Of a DNA stretch of 64,000 nt, positions 8,385-17,874 are shown in pieces; position 1 is the first letter of the stretch, and each line of letters starts with the position of its first letter. A program made the translations under genes and the position numbers. Source of the DNA: Treponema sp. OMZ 787 (GTDB taxonomy: Bacteria > Spirochaetota > Spirochaetia > Treponematales > Treponemataceae); contig NZ_CP051198.1 of NCBI RefSeq assembly GCF_024181225.1, positions 62,001 to 126,000 on the forward strand, in the 5' to 3' direction. The notes under the pieces were generated by a model. That model saw only the letters and a list, made by a program, of their open reading frames with translations. It was not told where the DNA came from and did not search any database.

Positions 8385-10493
8385 ATGGCAGAAAACAGAC
8401 TGTTTAAAGACATACCGGATGCCTTGGTAGCCGTAGCAACTATCATGGTGATATTTATAATTATTATTCCTATACCTACAGTTCTTTTAGACTTTTTTAT
8501 GGCACTGAATCTTATATTCAGTCTGATGATACTGCTAATAGTTTTATTTTTGGATAAACCCACAGATTTTACGGTTTTCCCTTCTTTGCTATTAGTTTCT
8601 ACCATATTCGGGCTTGCTCTAAACGTTTCTTCTACAAAACTTATCCTAACCTATGGAGAAAAATTTGACGGAAAGATGATTGCAGCCTTCAGTCAATTCG
8701 TTATAGGTTCTTCAGGAAATCAGGGTTTGATTATAGGCTTTGTAGTTTTTATCATCTTGATTGCGGTACAAGCCTTTGTAATCACAAAGGGAGCTACACG
8801 CATTGCTGAAGTTGCAGCCCGCTTCGCCTTGGACTTTAATAATACAAGAAGTATGTCCATAGAGGCAGAGTATAATGCAGGTGTTATAACTGAAGCCGAA
8901 GCCCGAAAGAAAAAAGAAGACTTGCAAAAATCTACCGATTTTTACGGGGCTATGGACGGTGCGAGTAAATTCGTTTCAGGAAACGTAAAAATAGGTATCT
9001 TTATCACAGTTGTAAATATTGTAGCAGGCTTAATTATCGGCGTGTGGAGAAATGAAGAGTTCACTAAAGCATTACAGATGTACACAAGGTTTACAATAGG
9101 TGACGGACTTTTAGCCCAACTTCCTTCCCTATTTATATCCGTTGCAACAGGTCTTGTAGTAACCCGCTCGGCTTCAACCGGTTCTTTCGGAAAAGACATC
9201 TCAGACCAATTTGCACGCAACTCGACTGTGTATTACATAGCTGCCGTTACCTTGACAGTAATGGCCGTTTTGCCCGGCTTCCCCTCAATAGTCTTAATAA
9301 TTATTGCACTAAGCCTCGCCTTCTTAGGCTGGCGCTTACAGACAACAAAGGTAACAAGGGCTCAAAAAGAACAGGCAGCCAAAGAAGCCCAAGCAGCAAC
9401 TGAACAGGCAACAAAAACCGACACGGATGATACCAAGGCGGTAAGCCCCTATGACGATCTATCCTTACAGTTCGGATACGGCCTTATTCCTCTGGTCGAT
9501 GAAAAAAGAGGCTCCGATCTTGTACCCAGAGTTAAACGCATAAGAAAAGAAATAGCCCTCGAAACAGGTCTGGTCATGCCCGTTATCAGAATGATGGATG
9601 CAATGAATCTTCCTCCCGATGAATATTGTATCAAAATACAGGGAGCCGAGGTGGCAAGAGCAAAGATAAGAATGGGTGCATATTTAGCCATAAAATCGGG
9701 AAATGTTCAAGACGAAATCCCGGGAGAGCCCACATTGGATCCGACCTTCGGACTCCCGGCTATCTGGATTTCGGAATCAAACCAAGCAGCCGCCGAAAGG
9801 GCAGGGTACATGGTTATAGATCCGCCTTCGATAATAGCGACTCATTTAACTCAGGTTATAAAAACACATGCAGACGATATCTTGTCAAGACAGATGGTTA
9901 GCAACATCTTGGATTCCGCAAAAAAACTAAACCCAATCGTAGTTGACGAAATTCAATCAAACGACAAGCTGACATTAGGCGACCTGCAAACAGTATTTAA
10001 GCTTCTTCTTAGGGAAAATGTTTCCATACGCAACACAACCGCCATCCTTGAAACAATATCGGACTATCGGCGCATCACAGGAGATATGTATATAATAGCC
10101 GAAAAAGTAAGACAAAGACTGGGAAGACAAATTGTTCAGCAATATTTGGGAGAGGACAAGGTTTTAAGAGCATTTATGGTCGACCCTGCCTTTTTCCAAA
10201 CCGTTTTGGCAAACCGTGTCGATACCCTTACCGGTCCTCACCCGGCAATCGAATCTGATCTAAGAAAAGCTTGGCTTAGGGCAGTTCAAACTGCATACAA
10301 CAACTTTAATGCACACTTTGTAGGTATCGCTGTCATACTTGTACCTGAAGAAGGCCGTCTCCTACTAAAGAGACTTATTGAACAAGAACTCCCCATGGTT
10401 CCAGTCCTATCCGTCCCCGAAATTCCGAAGGATGTTTCGGTAATCGGCATGGGAAACATAACGCCTGAAATTCACGGAAATCAATTTTACTAA
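8385..10493 (+). CDS. flhA: Flagellar export apparatus protein FlhA, C-terminus altered by IS insertion
   Basis: FlhA is the export-gate protein whose cytoplasmic ring receives substrates. About eight helices fill residues 15-325; the FHIPEP-signature region (RIAEVAARFALDF...) is at about 138-165, and the large cytoplasmic domain runs from about 350 to the end. GGAGGT stands 9 bases before the ATG, which directly abuts the flhB stop. The final HGNQFY and stop are encoded by the left end of the insertion sequence at 10473. Restoring the 9-bp duplicated target gives ...NITPEIQ and TAA, so the original protein was 697 rather than 702 residues. The change affects only the extreme tail and function is probably kept. 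Confidence 0.93.
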   Translation: MAENRLFKDIPDALVAVATIMVIFIIIIPIPTVLLDFFMALNLIFSLMILLIVLFLDKPTDFTVFPSLLLVSTIFGLALNVSSTKLILTYGEKFDGKMIAAFSQFVIGSSGNQGLIIGFVVFIILIAVQAFVITKGATRIAEVAARFALDFNNTRSMSIEAEYNAGVITEAEARKKKEDLQKSTDFYGAMDGASKFVSGNVKIGIFITVVNIVAGLIIGVWRNEEFTKALQMYTRFTIGDGLLAQLPSLFISVATGLVVTRSASTGSFGKDISDQFARNSTVYYIAAVTLTVMAVLPGFPSIVLIIIALSLAFLGWRLQTTKVTRAQKEQAAKEAQAATEQATKTDTDDTKAVSPYDDLSLQFGYGLIPLVDEKRGSDLVPRVKRIRKEIALETGLVMPVIRMMDAMNLPPDEYCIKIQGAEVARAKIRMGAYLAIKSGNVQDEIPGEPTLDPTFGLPAIWISESNQAAAERAGYMVIDPPSIIATHLTQVIKTHADDILSRQMVSNILDSAKKLNPIVVDEIQSNDKLTLGDLQTVFKLLLRENVSIRNTTAILETISDYRRITGDMYIIAEKVRQRLGRQIVQQYLGEDKVLRAFMVDPAFFQTVLANRVDTLTGPHPAIESDLRKAWLRAVQTAYNNFNAHFVGIAVILVPEEGRLLLKRLIEQELPMVPVLSVPEIPKDVSVIGMGNITPEIHGNQFY

Positions 10494-11646
10494 AACCTGC
10501 CGATAATGTAGGTATGGAAATAGAAAATATATTTGATTACTTTAGCAACATTAAAATAATTAGCAATCACGACGGATATTTTTACAGCGTAAACGAAGCT
10601 TTAAAAATATTATTACTTGGTCTTCTTTGTGGCCGTAAAAACATTAGAGAGATACACGAGTGGGCAACTGAAGATATTATAAAAGAAAAACTTAGCAAAG
10701 AATTCGGTATAGATAAAATACCTTGCTATTATTGGCTTACCTGTCTACTTAAATTGATAAACATAGACTCATTAAACGAATGTTTTATGAATATGGCTGA
10801 GGCTCTTATCAAAGAATACGGTACAGAAAAACCTCTTACAATAGCAATAGACGGAAAAACTATCCGTTCAACAGATAAAATGACTAGCTATGAAAGTCCG
10901 TTACACATAGTTTCTGCCCAAGTTGCAGAATTCGGTATAACATTGGCGCAAAAATGTGTTAAAGGAAAGACAAATGAGATACCAACCGTTCAAGCTCTTA
11001 TAAAAACTCTTAACATAAAAGGGCATATAATTGTTGCAGATGCCTTAAATTGTCAAAAAGAAACAACAAAAATCATAAAAGAAGGAAAAGGGGACTATTT
11101 ATTATCTGTAAAAGGAAACCAACCTTTACTAAAAACGGATATTGAAGAATATGTTCAAGATGAAATTTTAAGACAACAAATGGACACGGCTTGTACAAGT
11201 GAAAAAAATCGTGAAAGAGTTGAAAAGCGAACAGCCTTCTGTACAACAAATTTAGTTTGGATGGATAATAAAGAAGAATGGGCAGGGTTAAGTTGTATTG
11301 GAGCTATTCATTCAGAGTTTAAGAGTAAGAAAGAAAAATCTGATGAATGGCATTATTATATTTCAAGTAGAAAACTTACAGCTGACGAACTATTGGAGAT
11401 AGCAAGAAAAGAATGGGCTGTAGAAACCATGCATTGGTTATTAGATGTTCATTTTAGAGAAGACTTTTGTCGGCTTTTAGATAAAAATCTACAACAAGCA
11501 TTGAACATAGGACGAAAAGTAGCGTTAAATTTGATATCGAGATACAAACAAAAAAATGCACCTAAAGCTTCTTTATCTCACATTATGTTTAAAGCTCTCA
11601 TGGATATATCTTTTGTCAAAAAGATATTACAAAATTGATTTCCGTG
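10473..11646 (+). mobile_element. ISAs1-family insertion sequence, copy 1
   Basis: This 1174-bp element has perfect 16-bp terminal inverted repeats (CACGGAAATCAATTTT at the left, its complement at the right). It is flanked by the 9-bp target duplication CCTGAAATT at 10464-10472 and 11647-11655. Its single transposase gene nearly fills it. A copy with the same length, ends and encoded protein lies at 59895-61068, indicating recent transposition. It sits exactly at the 3' end of flhA. Confidence 0.95.
10514..11638 (+). CDS. ISAs1-family DDE transposase
   Basis: The 374-residue protein has the ISAs1 transposase pattern: an N-terminal DUF4277/DBD-like region, then the catalytic residues as D in AIDGKTIRS (about 113), D in IIVADALNCQKE (about 178) and E in the late FREDF/HWLLDVHF block near 310. 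It cuts and joins the element ends. GTAGGT directly precedes the ATG. The stop codon lies inside the right inverted repeat. The encoded sequence is the same as that of the copy at 59936. Confidence 0.93.
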   Translation: MEIENIFDYFSNIKIISNHDGYFYSVNEALKILLLGLLCGRKNIREIHEWATEDIIKEKLSKEFGIDKIPCYYWLTCLLKLINIDSLNECFMNMAEALIKEYGTEKPLTIAIDGKTIRSTDKMTSYESPLHIVSAQVAEFGITLAQKCVKGKTNEIPTVQALIKTLNIKGHIIVADALNCQKETTKIIKEGKGDYLLSVKGNQPLLKTDIEEYVQDEILRQQMDTACTSEKNRERVEKRTAFCTTNLVWMDNKEEWAGLSCIGAIHSEFKSKKEKSDEWHYYISSRKLTADELLEIARKEWAVETMHWLLDVHFREDFCRLLDKNLQQALNIGRKVALNLISRYKQKNAPKASLSHIMFKALMDISFVKKILQN

Positions 11647-11664
11647 CCTGAAATTCAATAATGA

Positions 11665-11693
11665 TTGACTTTTTTCTTAAATGATGTTAGAAT
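11665..11693 (+). promoter_or_regulatory. rpoZ promoter, apparently leaderless
   Basis: TTGACT (11665-11670), 17 bases, TAGAAT (11688-11693), then only six bases to the ATG at 11700. Transcription should start at or next to the start codon, and there is no ribosome site. The same hexamers and spacings occur at ptsN. The promoter begins 10 bases downstream of the right target duplication of the insertion sequence. Confidence 0.7.
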
Positions 11694-11699
11694 AGCCCT

Positions 11700-11906
11700 A
11701 TGATATTTCCATTAGAAGAACTCATCGAGTTTGATGATAATATTTACGAGATTACATGTGCATCGACAAGAAGGGCTTATCAGCTGGCTAAAATTCAAGA
11801 TCCCAATGTCGAAAAAAGCGGAGACAAGGTTGTTTCAGCCGGAGCAAAGCAGATTTTTACCGGCGAGGTAAATTATCAGATAGAAAAACACCCCGAATTC
11901 AACTAA
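11700..11906 (+). CDS. rpoZ: RNA polymerase omega subunit (probable)
   Basis: A 68-residue protein whose DDNIYEITCASTRRAYQLA region fits the conserved NRYELVxVAARRARQL core of omega, followed by a short acidic tail. Omega helps assemble and stabilise RNA polymerase. The protein lacks the longer C-terminal region of proteobacterial omega. It lies directly before miaA. The mRNA is predicted to be leaderless. Assignment rests on the short motif and position, so it is moderately sure. Confidence 0.7.
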   Translation: MIFPLEELIEFDDNIYEITCASTRRAYQLAKIQDPNVEKSGDKVVSAGAKQIFTGEVNYQIEKHPEFN

Positions 11907-11924
11907 AATTTCAGCTTTAAAAGT

Positions 11925-12911
11925 TTGCGTGTTCCTGTATTGATTTTTTTCGGGGCAACCGCTTCGGGGAAAACAAGCTTAGCTTCCGAAATATTTTCTT
12001 ATAAACATTCAAAAGATTTCTCAAAAAAAGGCGGAGTGTCGGCTCTTTCGGCCTGTGCCGAAATTATAAGTGCCGATTCGGTTCAGGTGTATAAACACCT
12101 GCATATCGGCTCGGCTTCTCCTTCAAAAGAAGAATTGGAAGACCTTCCCCATCATCTAATCGCCGTAAAAGAACCTTCAGAAGAATTTTCGGCGGCCGAT
12201 TTTGTAAGGGAGGCCGATAAGCTTTGTCCCAAAATATATGCGAGGGGAAAACTTCCGGTCTTGATGGGAGGCACGGCTTTTTTCTTAAAGAATTTTATCT
12301 ATGGGCTTCCCGTTACTCCTATCGCCGATCTTAAAATCCGGGAGCACTTTCAAAAACGCACAAAGGAAGAGGGTGCTGCCGTCCTTTTGGATGAACTAAA
12401 AAAAATAGATCCGGTCTCGGCCCAAAGGCTTCATGTCCATGACGAATACAGGATAATAAGGGCCCACGAGGTTTTTGCCGCCTCAGGGAAGCCTTTAAGT
12501 TCTTTTGCCCTCCCCGAAGCAGCAAGAGAAGAATACGAGTTTTTTATCCTAAGTATTGAAAGAACCCGCTCTCTCTTATATGAAAGAATCGAAAAGCGGG
12601 TCGATGCAATGTTTGATGCCGGACTCTATGATGAGGTAAAAAAGCTTTATGAGATAGGCTATACGGCAAAAAGCCCCGGACTAAAAGCCATAGGCTACAG
12701 GGAATTCTTTGATGAAAACAACCGCTTAAAACCCGAATCGGCCTTGGAAGAAGTTTCGGCCCTTATAAAACGGAATACAAAGCACTACGCCAAGCGGCAG
12801 GAAACCTTTTTTAAGACCATACCCGATGTTCACCGCTACTTTATAGAAGACGAGGCTGAGGCATCAAGGCTTTATAAGGATATTTGCGGGTTTTATAAAA
12901 AATGGATTTAA
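11925..12911 (+). CDS. miaA: tRNA dimethylallyltransferase MiaA
   Basis: MiaA transfers a dimethylallyl group to A37 of tRNAs reading UNN codons. The P-loop GATASGKTS is at residues 10-18, the [15 protein letters not shown] block follows near 50, and [16 protein letters not shown] near 110 binds the prenyl donor. The C-terminal part has KAIGYREF and [14 protein letters not shown], as expected. Length (328) is normal. The likely start is TTG at 11925 (or TTG 11940); no ATG or clear ribosome site lies upstream, and rpoZ ends 18 bases before. Confidence 0.92.
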   Translation: MRVPVLIFFGATASGKTSLASEIFSYKHSKDFSKKGGVSALSACAEIISADSVQVYKHLHIGSASPSKEELEDLPHHLIAVKEPSEEFSAADFVREADKLCPKIYARGKLPVLMGGTAFFLKNFIYGLPVTPIADLKIREHFQKRTKEEGAAVLLDELKKIDPVSAQRLHVHDEYRIIRAHEVFAASGKPLSSFALPEAAREEYEFFILSIERTRSLLYERIEKRVDAMFDAGLYDEVKKLYEIGYTAKSPGLKAIGYREFFDENNRLKPESALEEVSALIKRNTKHYAKRQETFFKTIPDVHRYFIEDEAEASRLYKDICGFYKKWI

Positions 12912-12924
12912 TTTTCTTCATATC

Positions 12925-14031
12925 TTACGCAAGTTCAATTTCATTATAACTTGAATGCCCTCCTGCACTACGTTGGCTTAAAATGTATACGGAATAGCCC
13001 CTTCCAAAAATTTTTTCGCCGCTTTCAGAGTTTGTCAGCATACAATCCCCTTTTGCAAGCTCTACATCGCCATACTCTTCAGTTTCAAAACATAGTACAC
13101 CGTCATTAATTTCGTAATCATCCCCAAATTCATAAGCTATATCCTCGGCAGTTTTTTCGGTACCGTCAAACTCGGTACAGTTCCAAAGATAATCATCGTG
13201 TATATGACGCGGAATACATTTATTATCTTCGAGTGTAATAAAAATTTCGTTAAATACTTGTTTTGTAAGAATATGGAATAAGCGATTATAACCATCTTTT
13301 ATAAAATAGTCACCTGCTTTTACTTCTTCATTATCATCTAAGAATTTAATTATCTTTCCACCGCAATTATCTTCGCAGGTAAAAGCTTTAGAGGCTCCGG
13401 CAAATTCATATAGTTTTTTTAAAGACTCTTCCGTACCGTCGTAATAAAAATATTTACACTCAATGTCTTCAATAATGATATAGTAATAAGAAATCATACC
13501 GGTCTTTTTTTCCGGCAGCATATCCGGTAAGTTTTTTAATTCACTATCAATTATATTTTGTATTTCCCTTATAATGTTTTTAACACCCTCATTAGGTCTT
13601 GCCTCCGCCATCTCCTCGGGAACATCCTTAATAAAAGAAAGTACAAGAGAATCTTTATCGCAGTATTTTGTTAATCCTTTCTTTGTTTTTTGAGTATCAA
13701 ATTCAAGAGCTTTTATAACTTCACCTTTTTTATTGAACAAAATAACCGCCAACAGGTCAAAGTCCCAATTATCAACACTCATTCTTGTTTGAATATATAA
13801 AGAAGATTCGTATTGAGCTTTTACCTTTACTTTTTTGCCGTCTTTAAGCTTAATATCAGCATAATCAGAGGGTAGCAGCCATTCGCCTCCGTAGTATTCT
13901 TTTACCAATATCTTTGCAAAACTCTCCATCGCTGTATCTATATTATCCATTGAGCCGCCTACGGCCTGCATAAACTCAAAACCAGCGTTGTTAAAATTTT
14001 CTCATAGTTTTATAAGGTTACCTAAACTCAT
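12925..14031 (-). pseudogene. Unknown 368-codon protein with in-frame TGA at codon 10
   Basis: A strong AGGAGGT ribosome site precedes an ATG at 14031 that encodes MSLGNLIKL, then TGA (14002-14004), then ENFNNAGFEF and the rest of an open frame of about 350 codons. The stop would be a TGG with one G-to-A change. The open part can be read from ATG 13971, but that start has no ribosome site. The protein is acidic with many aromatic residues and no recognised domain; the C-terminal part has GRGYSVYILSQRSAGGH. It heads a minus-strand run of unusual genes. It may be inactive, expressed by re-initiation, or a sequence error. Confidence 0.65.
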
Positions 14032-14059
14032 AATGACCTCCTAAAAAATTATTGCTTGT

Positions 14060-14353
14060 TTAATTTTGATTAAATAAGTCATCCGATACATCACTGTATA
14101 TTGTAGGAAACGGAACTCTCGGCACCGGAGGAACAGGAGGAACCTCATAATTGGGAACCGCAGGCACAAGGGGAGCCCTTACCTTAAACATATCCAACAC
14201 CATGCCCTTATTAAGCTCCCCGACATAACTGCCGCCGCTGTTATGAACATGAGTGCCGTCAATCTGCCCTGCATACGTTCCGCTCATGTCATAAATACGG
14301 TTATTTTTCATAATCCCAACCGCATTTCCGTTTTTGTCATAAAGATAATCCAT
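14060..14353 (-). CDS. 4-fold beta-flower domain protein
   Basis: The 97-residue protein begins with four short, similar units built around a D/N-G-x-V/Y pattern (LYDKNGNAVG, RIYDMSGTYAG, HVHNSGGSYVG, LNKGMVLDMF). This matches the small repeat domain called 4-fold beta flower. A Pro/Val-rich tail follows (VPPVPPVPRVP). The domain's function is not firmly known; it turns up in secreted and contact-dependent systems. AGGAGGT precedes the ATG. Its neighbours are unrecognised accessory proteins. Confidence 0.7.
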   Translation of the reverse strand: MDYLYDKNGNAVGIMKNNRIYDMSGTYAGQIDGTHVHNSGGSYVGELNKGMVLDMFKVRAPLVPAVPNYEVPPVPPVPRVPFPTIYSDVSDDLFNQN

Positions 14354-14393
14354 ATTAAAACTTACCTCCTAATCAGATAAAATATTTTGTGTA

Positions 14394-14768
14394 TTAAACA
14401 AATGGTATTGTATCTTTATACCATTTACAAAATTGAATACCGCTACGTTTGTCGGTAAATGTTTCATCGTTGTATTTAATGCGCAATTCAATTTTACCAG
14501 AGTTTATTTTATCACTTCTTACCACCACTTGATCTATAGATATACTGTTTGTAGGTATAAAAAATATATGCAAGTTTTTATTTTCTGTGTCATTAAGTAA
14601 TAACCACCAATTTTCATTTAATCGATTTGTATTAGGATTTATCCAATAATTATTTGCCGCAGCATTTTTTGATGCAAACGTAGTATTATTCTTATTCATT
14701 TTAGCAGTATCAGAAATATGCTCCTTACATAAATTGATTGCACTTTGTTTATTTCTTTTATTGTCCAT
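14394..14768 (-). CDS. Hypothetical protein
   Basis: A 124-residue soluble protein, not recognised. It is rich in Asn and Lys in the first half, contains NENWWLLLND and a beta-rich second half, and ends in WYKDTIPFV. AAGGAG is placed correctly before the ATG at 14768. There is no signal peptide or membrane segment. It lies between the beta-flower gene and the duplicated-domain gene on the same strand. Confidence 0.5.
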   Translation of the reverse strand: MDNKRNKQSAINLCKEHISDTAKMNKNNTTFASKNAAANNYWINPNTNRLNENWWLLLNDTENKNLHIFFIPTNSISIDQVVVRSDKINSGKIELRIKYNDETFTDKRSGIQFCKWYKDTIPFV

Positions 14769-14879
14769 ATATCATTTCTCCTTAAAATATTTAGATACAT
14801 TATACAACAAATTATTTAAAAAGCTAGTATATAGCTATAATTTTAGGATACATAGGTAAAAACATCTGTATATAAGCCC

Positions 14880-15881
14880 TTATTCAAAATATTTCTTTAG
14901 GTCTATTTTTTTTCCTGAAAACTGGTTTATTCCGTTTTTGTGTCGAAGTCTTTTACCTGTAAAACAATAGTCAAAAATACGTGTGTCTTCATGATACCTC
15001 ATTTCATAACAAAAATTGCCGCCGAAAATAATTGTAAGAGGACTGTATATATCAGTATCAAAAGCACAATCGGAAGAACTATCTATCAAAAACTCCACAA
15101 TTTTATCATACATTTCATAGGCGGTTTCTGCACAGTCAAAATAAAAAATTGTCATTTGCATATTTTCCGGTACCAAATTTTCAAATTGAATTACATATAG
15201 TTGCTGTTTATCGGAATAACACTTACGCGGGAAATTCATATATTGATTTTCTTCTATATATAAAAGGCTAATATACTTCAAATTTGTATATGCAAATCTG
15301 TGTATATTATTTAAATTTAAGTTATTTTTTATGTCATGAAATTTAGAAAGGTCTAATTTGGGATTACCATCATTTTGTATAGTAGATGGATCTTTTTCGA
15401 GCCGATTATTGGAAGAAAAGTATTTAAGAACCTCATCTTTTTTTCCTGCAAATTGCATGGCTTCAAAATCAAAATTATGTTTTAATCCCGTACTGCAAAA
15501 TTCAAATACGGTAAATCCGTCTTCCTCTCTTAAATCGTAGCAATATTCTCCGCCTAAATATACAAGCATAAGGATTTTTAAAGGTGTCCGGTTTTCTTTT
15601 TGAGAAATTATAATACTTCTAAAAGTATTATCAGCAAAAATTATATCGGTAAAATAAAATTCCATCATCATATTTTTGTGCTGAGCCTTAAAACGTAACA
15701 GAGAAATTTCTTGATCTTGATAATAACATTCTTTAGGGTGAGGTAAATCTTTATTTTGTTCAGCATATAAAATTTCAATAAAAGAAATCTCATAAATTTC
15801 CTCACCGGGCTCATTGGTAAAGTCAAAACGCTTAAGCAGCCGGACTTTTGAATCACTATTATTTGTGTTATTGTCTTTCAT
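14880..15881 (-). CDS. Hypothetical protein made of two copies of one domain
   Basis: The 333-residue protein has no recognised family but an internal duplication. The first copy (about residues 28-155) and the second (about 198-333) share FIEILYxEEN..PxKCY, then a beta segment ending in FYF, then GGEYCYDLR / GGNFCYEMR, F-C-S/F-T-G and QFAGKKDEVLKYF / QFSGKKIDLKKYF. The two Cys of the CY and FC positions recur in both copies. AAGGAGAAG precedes the ATG by five bases. No signal peptide. It may be an immunity-type or scaffold protein, but this is a guess from context only. Confidence 0.6.
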   Translation of the reverse strand: MKDNNTNNSDSKVRLLKRFDFTNEPGEEIYEISFIEILYAEQNKDLPHPKECYYQDQEISLLRFKAQHKNMMMEFYFTDIIFADNTFRSIIISQKENRTPLKILMLVYLGGEYCYDLREEDGFTVFEFCSTGLKHNFDFEAMQFAGKKDEVLKYFSSNNRLEKDPSTIQNDGNPKLDLSKFHDIKNNLNLNNIHRFAYTNLKYISLLYIEENQYMNFPRKCYSDKQQLYVIQFENLVPENMQMTIFYFDCAETAYEMYDKIVEFLIDSSSDCAFDTDIYSPLTIIFGGNFCYEMRYHEDTRIFDYCFTGKRLRHKNGINQFSGKKIDLKKYFE

Positions 15882-15915
15882 AATCTTCTCCTTTATTCTT
15901 GCTTATACCAACTAA

Positions 15916-16731
15916 TCATTTCTTCCATCTCCAGCCAGTTCTATTTTTATCTGTCCAATACCATTGTTTATTTGTTGCATACTTATACCATTGTTTACCT
16001 TCGGTAACTCTAAGCTCGTTCCAGTCTTTATGATTACGCCACAAATCATTTGCATTATAATTCATGCTAACAGCCTGAGGTTCAACCCAATCTAAAAGTC
16101 TAAACCAATATAAGTCTACTTTATTTATAGGCCAAATCATACATCCTACAAATAGATGATTGATTTTACCGCTTTTCATATGCAATATATAAGAATTGGG
16201 CATCCACTCATGAAACACAACTGCATAATCAATACAGTTAATTTTACCGTCATCATTTACATCTCGTAAGTTCTCTTGTACTTTGCCAAGAACCCCGATA
16301 ACTTCGGGCAATGTTCCATCATTTAATTTGCGAGCGGTATCATAATAAAATGGAAGCCAGAAAGACCTTCCTAAGGGACTTGCCATATATCTATAAGCTT
16401 CATCATTTTTATATGCCCATTCCATTTGTTCGCCTCTGTCAATACTCAGCTCGTCGCCAAATAACCATCCACCAAACAACCACATTACAATAGCAATGAA
16501 TACAATAGCTAACAGACGTAAAGAACTTCTGTCTTGTGCCTCTTGTGTCTTTGGCCAAATCATTTTTGCGCGGGCCATTAAGCTTAATGCAACGCGTTCA
16601 TTGTCCGTATATAACCTAATATTGTAAGGGCATTGTTTACAATTACCATTCTTACATCGGCCAGTCTCTTGATTACCGATACATCTAATTGCCAATGATA
16701 ACATCTCTTCTTTTGTAACTTCCATACTCAT
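15916..16731 (-). CDS. Hypothetical membrane protein with Cys cluster and EF-hand-like loop
   Basis: With the start at ATG 16731, which has GGAGGTAAA before it, the product has 271 residues; the ATG at 16767 is upstream of the ribosome site. An N-terminal C...C...C..C cluster (CIGNQETGRCKNGNCKQCPY) could bind metal. One membrane helix lies near residues 72-92. Beyond it, DVNDDGKINCIDYAVVF is a dockerin/EF-hand-like calcium loop. The C-terminal part is rich in Trp and Tyr. No enzyme family is recognised. Confidence 0.55.
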   Translation of the reverse strand: MSMEVTKEEMLSLAIRCIGNQETGRCKNGNCKQCPYNIRLYTDNERVALSLMARAKMIWPKTQEAQDRSSLRLLAIVFIAIVMWLFGGWLFGDELSIDRGEQMEWAYKNDEAYRYMASPLGRSFWLPFYYDTARKLNDGTLPEVIGVLGKVQENLRDVNDDGKINCIDYAVVFHEWMPNSYILHMKSGKINHLFVGCMIWPINKVDLYWFRLLDWVEPQAVSMNYNANDLWRNHKDWNELRVTEGKQWYKYATNKQWYWTDKNRTGWRWKK

Positions 16732-16734
16732 TTT

Positions 16735-16909
16735 ACCTCCATAAAAACTTTTTGCAGGAAATATCAATTTCCGAAAACAGTTTTTTCAAGCGGTTTGTCT
16801 TCAAACCGCTTAAAATAATGCGATGTTTTGTGCTTTGCACAAAACTCGAAGATAAACAGTGAGGGAGGATTCCTTCCGAACTGTTTATCCAACCTCCATA
16901 AAAACTTTT
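16735..16909. repeat. Hairpin-rich insertion bounded by 18-bp direct repeats
   Basis: ACCTCCATAAAAACTTTT occurs at 16735-16752 and again at 16892-16909. Between them are three stems: AAGCGGTTTG / CAAACCGCTT (16788-16811), TTTTGTGC / GCACAAAA (16826-16844) and GATAAACAGT / ACTGTTTATC (16851-16889). The 18-bp repeat contains the ribosome site of the gene ending at 15916. The minus strand carries a short frame of about 42 codons with no usable ribosome site. It looks like a MITE-like or REP-like unit. Confidence 0.6.
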
Positions 16910-16954
16910 CACAAAGACAATATATCATAAATATTTGCTCAATTTAATTTTTAA

Positions 16955-17755
16955 TTAAAAAATTTTCAATTTTTTGCGGATTACGGGTTCGACTAGTTTA
17001 AAAAAGCCATCATCAGCCTCTTCCGATAAAAGAATCGTATCAGTGGGTATTTGTTCTATTAGATCTATAAGCAATAAGCAAAGTAACCTCTCTTTTTTAG
17101 TATTGGAAAGACCTGTCGCGGCACTGCCTTTACTTATTTTTTCTCCGATAGATGACAAGGAATCAAGATATTTTCTTTTTGCAGCTTGAAGCTCTTTCAG
17201 TCTTTCATTCAGAGCTTCAAGCAGGTTCGACTTGCTGTGTCTGTCTTGAAGAGCAGGCAATTCCGTTTCTTTTTTTAATGAAGCCTCATTACCGTGCATT
17301 ATTCTTTCTATTTCTTTCTGCAAGGAAGCTATGTCGCCTTCTTTTATTGTTTCAAGTGTTTTTTTTATTTCTTCATCTATATAGTTTTTTGATTTTTGAA
17401 CTAAAACTTCTTCCTTGTCTTCTAAAAATTTAACATATGTTTGTATTCCGTACCTGATAAGCTTGTGGTATCTATTGCCGAATTCTTTGAAAAGACCTTT
17501 TGGACTGAAGTCTGCAGCTATTTCTTTTATAAATGCTATATCCAAGCGTTCTTCATCACGAATGTATAAATCCACGATGTTATATAAATTACAGTCGAAG
17601 CCTATTTCATCATGGAATCTGTTTATTTCCTCTATTGCGGAAGTATATGCTCTTGCGATAATTGGCGGCTGGTTATACACCCATAATATCCACTCATAAA
17701 ATTCAAGATCTACATCTTCACATACTTTCTCAAAAAACATGTTGTCGAAAAACAT
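16955..17755 (-). CDS. Hypothetical coiled-coil protein
   Basis: A 266-residue protein with an aromatic N-terminal third, a long charged helical middle (about 105-205, predicted coiled coil, with repeated LQKEIER / LNERLKELQAAKRKYL patterns) and a hydrophobic LLCLLLIDLIEQIP segment near 225. No family recognised. GGAGG stands 10 bases before the ATG at 17755. It belongs to the minus-strand accessory cluster. Confidence 0.5.
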   Translation of the reverse strand: MFFDNMFFEKVCEDVDLEFYEWILWVYNQPPIIARAYTSAIEEINRFHDEIGFDCNLYNIVDLYIRDEERLDIAFIKEIAADFSPKGLFKEFGNRYHKLIRYGIQTYVKFLEDKEEVLVQKSKNYIDEEIKKTLETIKEGDIASLQKEIERIMHGNEASLKKETELPALQDRHSKSNLLEALNERLKELQAAKRKYLDSLSSIGEKISKGSAATGLSNTKKERLLCLLLIDLIEQIPTDTILLSEEADDGFFKLVEPVIRKKLKIF

Positions 17756-17874
17756 AAGACATCATCCTCCATAAAACTTTGAACTAATTATGAAGATGAT
17801 AGCACACAATCGAAAAATAGTATCCGTGCGAGTCAAAAAATATTCAAATTTTTATCAAAATTTTTAAAATTTGC

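Noticed and set aside
16793-16915. Short 42-codon minus-strand gene starting at TTG
   Set aside because: Its ribosome site would touch the start codon and the frame simply runs through the hairpins.
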